Origin: Thermodesulfovibrionia bacterium
Lineage (GTDB): Bacteria > Nitrospirota > Thermodesulfovibrionia > UBA6902
DNA: 10,364 nucleotides
Direction: 5' to 3'
NCBI GenBank assembly: GCA_947258735.1
Contig: CAMYJJ010000092.1
Coordinates: forward strand, 1 to 10,364
Shown: in pieces, positions 6,364-10,364 of the stretch
Numbering within the stretch: position 1 is the first letter of the stretch
How the letters are laid out: each line of letters opens with the position of its first letter
Program-made: the position numbers and the translations under genes
The notes under the pieces: model-generated
Told to the model about the DNA's origin: nothing
Databases searched by the model: none
What the model saw: the letters and a program-made list of their open reading frames with translations, nothing else

Positions 6364-8471
6364 AAATGGAAAAGGCAGCTTCTAAGATGACGACCAATCA
6401 TACACTTGATAAGACCAGAAATATAGGTATAATGGCCCATATTGATGCTGGTAAGACCACGGTTACCGAACGTATTCTTTACTACACGGGAGTAACGTAT
6501 AAAATGGGTGAAGTCCATGACGGAACAGCGGTAATGGACTGGATGCCCCAGGAGCAGGAGAGAGGAATTACCATTACGTCAGCAGCTACGACTTGTTCAT
6601 GGAATGGAAACAGGATCAATATAATAGACACTCCCGGCCATGTTGACTTTACTATTGAGGTAGAGAGGTCATTACGGGTCCTTGACGGTGCTGTTGCCCT
6701 GTTTGATGCTGTTGCCGGAGTTGAGCCTCAGTCAGAAACGGTATGGAGACAGGCAGATAAGTATGACGTTCCCAGGATTGCATTCATTAATAAAATGGAC
6801 AGAATGGGTGCTGATTTCTTTATGTGCATCAATGCAATGGTTGAAAGGCTCGGTGCAACACCTGTTCCGGTCCAGATTCCGATTGGCAGTGAAGATAACT
6901 ACAGAGGGTCGGTAGATATCGTGATGATGAAGGCCTGTATATATGAAGATGATTCTCTGGGTGCCACGTATGTTGAAACCGATATTCCGGATGAGCTCCT
7001 TCCCCAGGCCCTTGAGTACAGGGAGAAGATGCTGGAGACCCTGTCAGACTTTGATGATGTAATAATGGAAAAATACCTCTCGGGTGAAGAGATCGGCGCA
7101 GACCTCATTACAGCAGCGCTGAGAAAAGGCACGATTGATCTGAAGATTACTCCTGTCCTCTGCGGTACTGCATTTAAAAATAAGGGTGTTCAGCAGCTGC
7201 TTGATGCTATCATTGCTTTTATGCCATGTCCTACAGACGTTCCTCCCGTGACCGGAATCGAACCGGATTCAGGAAATGAAGTAATACGAAAAGTATCAGG
7301 CAAGGATCCGTTTTCTGCACTGGCTTTTAAAATAATGACAGATCCTTTTGTAGGTCAGCTGACTTTCCTTAGAGTGTATTCAGGAACTGCGAAAGCAGGT
7401 TCATATATTTATAATTCAACAAAAGATGTAAAAGAGCGTGTTGGAAGGCTGTTGAAAATGCACGCAAACAAGAGAGAAGAAATGAAGGAGATACAGGCAG
7501 GTGATATCGTTGCTGCAGTTGGTCTCCGGAGCACCCTAACGGGGGATACGCTGTGTGATGAAGACAATCCTGTTATACTGGAATCCATTGAGTTTCCCGA
7601 GCCTGTCATTTCAGTTGCCATAGAGCCGAAAACAAAGGCCGACCAGGAAAAGCTCTCTGTTGCCCTTGGTAAACTCGCGCAGGAAGACCCTTCCTTTAAA
7701 ATAGCGTATGATAATGATACGGGACAGACAATTATCTCAGGAATGGGAGAGCTGCATCTGGATATAATTGTTGACCGCCTCTTAAGGGAATTTAAGGTGG
7801 GAGCCAATGTTGGCAAGCCCCAGGTTGCGTACAGGGAGACCATCAGGCAGAAAACCGTTGCTGAAGGGAAATTTGTAAGACAGTCAGGTGGTCGTGGACA
7901 GTTTGGCCATGTACATATTGAGATTGAGCCGCTGGAACCGGGAGGCATCAACTTTGAATTTGTTAATAAGATTGTTGGTGGGTCCATCCCCAGAGAATAT
8001 ATATCCGCTGTTGAAAAGGGGGCCAAAGAGGCGCTCGAAAACGGTGTGCTGGCAGGGTATCCCGTTGTTGATGTAAAGGTTACATTATTTGACGGTTCAT
8101 ACCATGAAGTTGATTCTTCAGAGATGGCCTTTAAAATAGCCGGTTCAATGGCAATCAAAAATGCATCGAACAAGGCCAGGCCTGTGCTGCTTGAACCGAT
8201 TATGGGAATAGAAGTCGTGACACCGGAAGAATACATGGGGGATGTTATAGGTGATCTGAACTCCAGGAGAGGGAGGATCCAGTCCATGACGCAGCGTTCT
8301 AATGTGCGCGTAGTAGCTGCTCAGGTGCCGCTGTCTTCAATGTTTGGGTATGCCACTGATTTGAGATCGAAAACACAGGGACGTGCAACATATACCATGC
8401 AGTTTTCTCACTATGATGAAGTCCCGAAAAATATATCTGAAGAAATTGTAACCAAGGTTCGGGGAGGTTAA
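6357..8471 (+). CDS. fusA: Translation elongation factor G
   Basis: 704 aa from the ATG at 6357. EF-G is the ribosomal translocase GTPase and, with RRF, splits ribosomes for recycling. GTPase motifs, numbered from this start: P-loop AHIDAGKTT (27-35), switch [17 protein letters not shown] (91-95, H95 being the catalytic His), NKMD (145-148), and GTAF (270-273), where Thr replaces the more usual Ser. Domains II to V follow in the normal order; GMGELHLDI and [11 protein letters not shown] mark domain III/IV, and [12 protein letters not shown] with [21 protein letters not shown] marks domain V. The length is normal. The start is uncertain: conserved sequence begins at [10 protein letters not shown], and ATGs at 6366 and 6387 would remove 3 or 10 residues; none has a strong Shine-Dalgarno. 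The stop codon lies at the edge of a palindrome that begins at 8470. Confidence 0.98.
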   Translation: MVEMEKAASKMTTNHTLDKTRNIGIMAHIDAGKTTVTERILYYTGVTYKMGEVHDGTAVMDWMPQEQERGITITSAATTCSWNGNRINIIDTPGHVDFTIEVERSLRVLDGAVALFDAVAGVEPQSETVWRQADKYDVPRIAFINKMDRMGADFFMCINAMVERLGATPVPVQIPIGSEDNYRGSVDIVMMKACIYEDDSLGATYVETDIPDELLPQALEYREKMLETLSDFDDVIMEKYLSGEEIGADLITAALRKGTIDLKITPVLCGTAFKNKGVQQLLDAIIAFMPCPTDVPPVTGIEPDSGNEVIRKVSGKDPFSALAFKIMTDPFVGQLTFLRVYSGTAKAGSYIYNSTKDVKERVGRLLKMHANKREEMKEIQAGDIVAAVGLRSTLTGDTLCDEDNPVILESIEFPEPVISVAIEPKTKADQEKLSVALGKLAQEDPSFKIAYDNDTGQTIISGMGELHLDIIVDRLLREFKVGANVGKPQVAYRETIRQKTVAEGKFVRQSGGRGQFGHVHIEIEPLEPGGINFEFVNKIVGGSIPREYISAVEKGAKEALENGVLAGYPVVDVKVTLFDGSYHEVDSSEMAFKIAGSMAIKNASNKARPVLLEPIMGIEVVTPEEYMGDVIGDLNSRRGRIQSMTQRSNVRVVAAQVPLSSMFGYATDLRSKTQGRATYTMQFSHYDEVPKNISEEIVTKVRGG

Positions 8472-8491
8472 GACATTTTAGAAAATGTCTT
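8470..8491 (+). repeat. Perfect palindrome on the fusA stop codon
   Basis: Ten-base arms AAGACATTTT (8470-8479) and AAAATGTCTT (8482-8491) are exact reverse complements with two central bases (AG). The left arm starts on the last two bases of the fusA TAA. G-U and A-U pairs could extend the stem outward by a few bases in RNA (8466-8469 with 8492-8495). No T-tract follows, so it is not a standard intrinsic terminator. It could be an mRNA-stabilising or attenuating hairpin between fusA and tuf, a protein-binding site, or the edge of the repeat element that follows. Confidence 0.75.
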
Positions 8492-8580
8492 GATTACACA
8501 GATAAAAGAATTTGAAAACAAAGATAAAAAAAATATTTGAAAATAATCTTGGTAATCGTCTTTTAATAATCTGTGAAATC
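8492..8580. repeat. 89-bp AT-rich inverted-repeat element in the fusA-tuf spacer
   Basis: The ends are imperfect inverted repeats: GATTACACAGAT (8492-8503) and ATCTGTGAAATC (8569-8580) match at 11 of 12 positions as reverse complements. TAAAAGA (8503-8509) and TCTTTTA (8559-8565) continue the pairing after a short 3-4 nt insertion. The interior is very A-rich, with TTTGAAAA twice (8511-8518 and 8536-8543) and a small AAGAT/ATCTT stem. GTAATC at 8552-8557 could instead pair with GATTAC at 8492-8497, so two alternative folds exist. This looks like a small non-coding palindromic element (MITE/REP-like), or else a structured tuf leader. It contains no ORF. Confidence 0.5.
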
Positions 8581-8603
8581 AGCTTATTAAGCGGGAGGCA
8601 ATA

Positions 8604-9800
8604 ATGGCTAAAGCAAAATTTGAGAGAGTAAAGCCACACGTAAACATAGGAACAATCGGGCATGTGGACCATGGAAAGACCACTCTGACAGCCGCGATCA
8701 CAAAGTATCTCGGACTGAAAGGGAAGGCGGACTTCAGGGCATTTGACTCAATCGACAACGCGCCTGAGGAAAAGGCACGTGGAATAACCATTGCAACAGC
8801 GCATGTAGAGTATGAGACAGACGTACGTCATTATGCACATGTAGATTGTCCCGGCCATGCCGACTATGTAAAGAACATGATAACAGGGGCAGCGCAGATG
8901 GACGGAGCAGTGCTGGTGGTATCAGCGGCAGACGGCCCGATGCCCCAGACACGGGAGCACATACTGCTTGCAAGGCAGGTGGGAGTGCCGTATATAGTTG
9001 TGTACATGAACAAGACAGACATGGTGGATGACCCTGAGCTTCTGGAGCTGGTAGAGATGGAAGTGAGGGAGCTGCTTTCGAAATATGAATTTCCGGGGGA
9101 TGATATCCCGATCATAAAGGGGTCAGCGTTAAAGGCCCTTGAAGGGGGAGAGGACACAGCCGGGGAAGAGTACAAGAGCATCGATGAGCTGATGAATGCC
9201 ATAGATGAGTATGTGCCCACGCCGGAGCGTGACATAGACAAGCCGTACCTGATGCCTGTGGAGGACGTGTTCAGCATCTCGGGAAGGGGAACGGTGGTAA
9301 CAGGCAGGGTAGAGCGGGGCATCATCAAGGTAGGCGAGGAAGTGGAGATAGTGGGCATAAGAGATACCCAGAAGACAGTGGCAACCGGTGTGGAGATGTT
9401 CAGAAAGCTGCTGGATGAAGGAAGGGCCGGAGACAATGTGGGGATATTGCTGAGGGGAACGGGCAAGGATGATGTAGAGAGGGGCATGGTGCTTGCGAAG
9501 CCCGGATCGATCACGCCTCATACGAAGTTTAAGGGTGAGATATATGTATTGACAAAAGAGGAGGGGGGAAGACATACGCCTTTCTTTAAAGGATACCGGC
9601 CGCAGTTTTACTTCAGGACAACGGACGTGACCGGGGTAGCGCAGCTGCCTGAGGGAGTGGAGATGGTGATGCCTGGAGATAATGTAACGATCTCAGTGGA
9701 GTTGATAGCGCCGATAGCAATGGAAGATGGACTGAGGTTTGCGGTGAGAGAGGGAGGCAGGACCGTAGGGGCCGGAGTCGTTACAGAGATAATAGAATAA
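8604..9800 (+). CDS. tuf: Translation elongation factor Tu
   Basis: 398 aa, the normal EF-Tu length; it delivers aminoacyl-tRNA to the ribosomal A site as a GTP complex. The ATG has a strong Shine-Dalgarno (GGGAGG at 8593-8598, 5-nt spacing). Motifs: P-loop GHVDHGKTT (19-27), switch [15 protein letters not shown] with T62, DCPGH (81-85), NKTD (136-139; the usual form is NKCD or NKVD), and GSALKAL for base recognition. Domain II shows [18 protein letters not shown], and domain III shows [16 protein letters not shown] and [17 protein letters not shown]. Codon choice differs from its neighbours: by my hand count GTT is 2 of 42 Val codons, with GTG and GTA making up nearly all the rest, while fusA uses GTT for nearly half. 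It lies between two repeat-bearing spacers, 132 nt after fusA and 74 nt before rpsJ. Confidence 0.98.
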   Translation: MAKAKFERVKPHVNIGTIGHVDHGKTTLTAAITKYLGLKGKADFRAFDSIDNAPEEKARGITIATAHVEYETDVRHYAHVDCPGHADYVKNMITGAAQMDGAVLVVSAADGPMPQTREHILLARQVGVPYIVVYMNKTDMVDDPELLELVEMEVRELLSKYEFPGDDIPIIKGSALKALEGGEDTAGEEYKSIDELMNAIDEYVPTPERDIDKPYLMPVEDVFSISGRGTVVTGRVERGIIKVGEEVEIVGIRDTQKTVATGVEMFRKLLDEGRAGDNVGILLRGTGKDDVERGMVLAKPGSITPHTKFKGEIYVLTKEEGGRHTPFFKGYRPQFYFRTTDVTGVAQLPEGVEMVMPGDNVTISVELIAPIAMEDGLRFAVREGGRTVGAGVVTEIIE

Positions 9801-9803
9801 AAA

Positions 9804-9876
9804 CGTGACCGTGGACCGTGTCCGTAAAAGAAAGCGGACTGCGGGAGACGGAGAACGGATATCGGATAAAGGATAT
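9804..9876 (+). repeat. Degenerate 7-nt-period repeat filling the tuf-rpsJ spacer
   Basis: Six consecutive heptads of the form CGGRNNN start at 9835, 9842, 9849, 9856, 9863 and 9870 (the last begins AGG). An earlier set of GTG-GACC-like heptads starts at 9804, 9811 and 9818. The spacing is exactly 7 nt within each set; the two sets are separated by an A-rich interruption (9825-9834). The final heptads contain the purine-rich stretch directly before the rpsJ ATG. Since 7 is not a multiple of 3, the pattern is not from coding. It resembles the short tandem heptamer repeats known from intergenic DNA of some bacteria. Confidence 0.55.
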
Positions 9877-10180
9877 GAACGAAAAAATAAGAATAAATTT
9901 GAGGGCCTATGATCACCGGCTGCTTGATCTGTCTGTGAAGGAAATAGTAGAGACGGCAAAAAGAACAGGCGCACGGGTTGCAGGACCTGTACCCCTGCCG
10001 ACCAAAATCAATAAAATTACGGTCCTCAGATCTACTCATGTAGACAAGAAATCAAGGGAGCAGTTTGAAATCAGGACGCATAAAAGGCTGATGGATATTC
10101 TTGACCCTACTCCCCAGACGGTAGATGCTTTGATGAAGCTGGACCTTGCTGCAGGAGTAGATGTAGAGATAAAGCTATGA
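9875..10180 (+). CDS. rpsJ: 30S ribosomal protein S10
   Basis: 101 aa from the ATG at 9875 ([18 protein letters not shown]), which matches the usual S10 N-terminus and its length of about 100-105 aa. S10 is a head protein of the small subunit and also a partner of NusB/NusG in transcription antitermination. Diagnostic blocks are GPVPLPTKI, the [21 protein letters not shown] stretch at roughly residues 55-75, and the tail [17 protein letters not shown] at 9818 is in frame but would add 19 residues encoded by the repeat spacer. The ribosome-binding site is poor: AAAGGA (9868-9873) is only 1 nt from the ATG. It heads the S10 operon, and its stop overlaps the rplC start as ATGA. Confidence 0.97.
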   Translation: MNEKIRINLRAYDHRLLDLSVKEIVETAKRTGARVAGPVPLPTKINKITVLRSTHVDKKSREQFEIRTHKRLMDILDPTPQTVDALMKLDLAAGVDVEIKL

Positions 10181-10364
10181 AGGGAATAATTGGAAAGAAA
10201 CTTGGCATGACCCAGGTCTTTACTGAGGACGGACGCCTGATCCCGGTTACCGTGATTGAGGCAGGACCGGCCAGGGTTGTTCAGAAAAAGGAAAAAGACA
10301 GTGACGGGTATGATGCTCTGCAAATGGGTTTTGTCTTGATAAAAAAAGAAAAAAACGTAACAAA
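10177..10364 (+). CDS. rplC: 50S ribosomal protein L3, 3' end outside the window
   Basis: The first 62 codons of L3 are present: [20 protein letters not shown], then [23 protein letters not shown] and LQMGF, the standard N-terminus. L3 is an early-assembling large-subunit protein that binds 23S rRNA close to the peptidyl-transferase centre. The ATG at 10177 overlaps the rpsJ stop (ATGA), indicating coupled translation as is usual in the S10 operon. The frame runs open to the window end; full-length L3 is about 200-210 aa, so most of the gene lies beyond. Confidence 0.97.
   Translation, partial: MKGIIGKKLGMTQVFTEDGRLIPVTVIEAGPARVVQKKEKDSDGYDALQMGFVLIKKEKNVT

Noticed and set aside
7409..8287. 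A 292-codon open frame on the minus strand opposite fusA
   Set aside because: It lies wholly within the conserved EF-G coding sequence, and its translation is Ser/Pro-rich with no recognisable family, as expected of an antisense shadow.
8537..8567. Possible tuf promoter (TTGAAA at 8537 with TTTAAT at 8562)
   Set aside because: The spacer is 19 nt and the -10 is a weak match inside very AT-rich repeat DNA, where such matches arise by chance.
8864..9514. A 216-codon minus-strand frame opposite tuf
   Set aside because: It is a shadow of EF-Tu in a low-complexity Ser/Thr-rich translation; no independent start signal or family was seen.
9818..9874. GTG-initiated 19-residue N-terminal extension of S10
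   Set aside because: It is encoded by the heptad repeat, is not part of the S10 family, and the ATG at 9875 gives the conserved N-terminus and normal length.

Overview
The window joins two unrelated gene blocks, all on the + strand. Positions about 1-5259 hold the 3' part of an exopolysaccharide synthesis and export operon. Positions 5401-10364 hold the start of the bacterial str/S10 ribosomal super-operon. An outer-membrane beta-barrel protein shows the host is a Gram-negative (diderm) bacterium. Heavy use of ATA and AGG/AGA codons, TTG starts and the EF-Tu switch region ('[14 protein letters not shown]') would fit a Nitrospirota- or Desulfobacterota-like lineage. That placement is a weak inference, because no rRNA is present.

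The exopolysaccharide block reads: (i) the C-terminal end of a membrane family-2 glycosyltransferase of the PgaC/cellulose-synthase type, cut by the window edge; (ii) a TPR plus glycoside-hydrolase-like TIM barrel plus beta-sandwich protein without a signal peptide; (iii) a Tat-signal polysaccharide-deacetylase-like protein whose metal-binding motifs are largely lost; (iv) a PgaA-like protein with periplasmic TPRs and an outer-membrane barrel. Genes overlap or nearly touch (11 nt overlap, 1 nt gap, 4 nt ATGA overlap), so they are probably co-translated. Together they resemble a divergent synthase-dependent (Pga-like) system. The glycan would be polymerised and moved across the inner membrane by the glycosyltransferase, handled in the periplasm, and exported through the barrel. 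The hydrolase-like and deacetylase-like functions, fused in E. coli PgaB, are on separate genes here, and the deacetylase looks like a pseudoenzyme.

A 239-nt spacer (5260-5498) carries a weak terminator-like hairpin with a T-tract and a good extended -10 promoter. The translation genes follow in the classic order rpsL, rpsG, fusA, tuf, rpsJ, rplC (the last cut by the window end). rpoBC, often found upstream of rpsL, is not there; the exopolysaccharide operon takes its place.

The two larger spacers of the ribosomal block, both flanking tuf, are not plain. The fusA-tuf gap holds a perfect 10-bp-arm palindrome on the fusA stop codon, followed directly by an 89-bp AT-rich inverted-repeat element. 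The tuf-rpsJ gap consists largely of degenerate 7-nt-period repeats that run into the rpsJ start. tuf also uses valine codons quite differently from fusA. No tRNA, rRNA, CRISPR array, transposase or origin was seen.
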